Positions 63,131 to 64,000 of a stretch of 64,000 nucleotides of DNA are shown in pieces (position 1 is the first letter of the stretch; each line of letters opens with the position of its first letter). The position numbers and the translations under genes were made by a program. The notes beneath the pieces are model-generated. The model was not told where the DNA came from, made no database searches, and was given only the letters and a program-made list of their open reading frames with translations. This DNA comes from Hydra vulgaris (Eukaryota > Cnidaria > Hydrozoa > Anthoathecata > Hydridae), in assembly GCF_038396675.1 (NCBI RefSeq), contig NC_088926.1:1374001-1438000 (forward strand). The letters run 5' to 3'.

Positions 63131-64000
63131 AAACTTTAGCAATGGAAGTCAAAATGAAATATATATATTACACATACTTAGTGAGCGTTTATATTAAATG
63201 AAAAATAATTAAAACTAACAATATAAATGTCTAATTCAAATAGTAAATTCAGGGGCACCCATGGCACCAGTTTTTAGCTAACATTTACATAAATTTTATC
63301 TAATTTAAGATCAGTAATTAAAAACTGTTTAAAAAATAATTTATCTAGTACTATGAATAATTATATTCACTTGTTATCATAAAAATATTTAATTTATTGC
63401 ATATTTGAAATTAAATATATAATTATTTACTATGTGAAGTGAAACTTTTGGTGTTTTTTTTATCATGTCTAAATAGATATTAAAATGTTTCAATGGATCA
63501 TGATGTCTAAACTAATTTATTAATTACTTAAAGTACATGAAAATAATTTGTTTTTATTATTATAATAAACTGCTAGGGAGTAATAAATTAAAGCATTACA
63601 GAATTAAGGAAAATAACAAAGTAAGCTAAACTTTAGACCACATAATTTATTTGAATGCTGGAATTTAACTTACATGTACCTATAATAATGAGCGAAGAAT
63701 TAGGATTGTGCATAATTTGCAGATGGTTCAAATGTTTATGTAAACTTGGCTCATTTTGACAAATTGTTAAATTAGGAGTTTAATTGGAAAGTTTATCTAC
63801 AGTAAATAAGATTGGACCTGAAGAGTTGATAAAGTAAAATCATCCTTTCATAAGCCTCATTTAGACTTATGAAAAGATGAAAAAGGACTCTGGATTTGAA
63901 AGTCACATAAAGATTACTTCTTTCTAGTTTTGGTATCCAGGAGCTTAAAAAATATAAAAAAATCTATGGACTACTAATGGGGAAAAAATCAAGACTTACA
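63131..64000. other. AT-rich stretch at the window end
   Basis: No gene is seen. The missing AMDHD1 N-terminal exon(s) should be in this direction, but none is recognisable before 64000. Confidence 0.45.

Overview
This window reads as nuclear DNA of a cnidarian, most likely Hydra. It is very AT-rich and has animal-type GT-AG introns. One host enzyme gene is spread over tens of kilobases, and transposable elements occupy most of the rest. The assignment to Hydra is an inference from base composition and from the retrotransposon, pogo, Tc1 and MULE families seen; no search was run.

The only convincing host gene is on the minus strand. Eight spliced exons between 54709 and 25257 encode about 347 residues of imidazolonepropionase (AMDHD1/HutI), the third enzyme of histidine breakdown. 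The exon phases all join correctly, the stop codon is present and the metal-binding and catalytic motifs are intact. The first roughly 70-80 codons are not visible and probably lie beyond 64000. Two introns are about 10.7 kb and 14.3 kb long and hold most of the inserted elements.

Region by region: 1-720 is the tail of a dead LINE. 1437-18098 is a second LINE ORF1 (minus strand) split by a 15.85-kb insertion (1742-17594) that has terminal inverted repeats and an 8-bp target duplication. The insertion carries a broken, intron-containing MULE transposase with a C-terminal PHD-type zinc finger (9607-15480). It has itself been invaded by a 4.1-kb DNA transposon with about 380-bp inverted repeats (2473-6591), a relic of another transposase (11640-12690), a foldback element, SINE pieces and long (TA)n tracts. 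18.1-25 kb holds LINE debris, two adjacent perfect hairpins, a second foldback copy and a pogo-type MITE. 25-54.7 kb is the enzyme gene with its element-filled introns: LINE, Tc1/mariner, hAT, two pogo-type elements (one with a transposase) and tRNA-derived SINEs. 54.7-64 kb is mostly antisense LINE EN/RT relics.

None of the transposase or reverse transcriptase genes looks intact. No rRNA, functional tRNA, CRISPR array or operon was found. Most element boundaries were placed by eye from repeat and TSD matches, so they may be off by a few bases.
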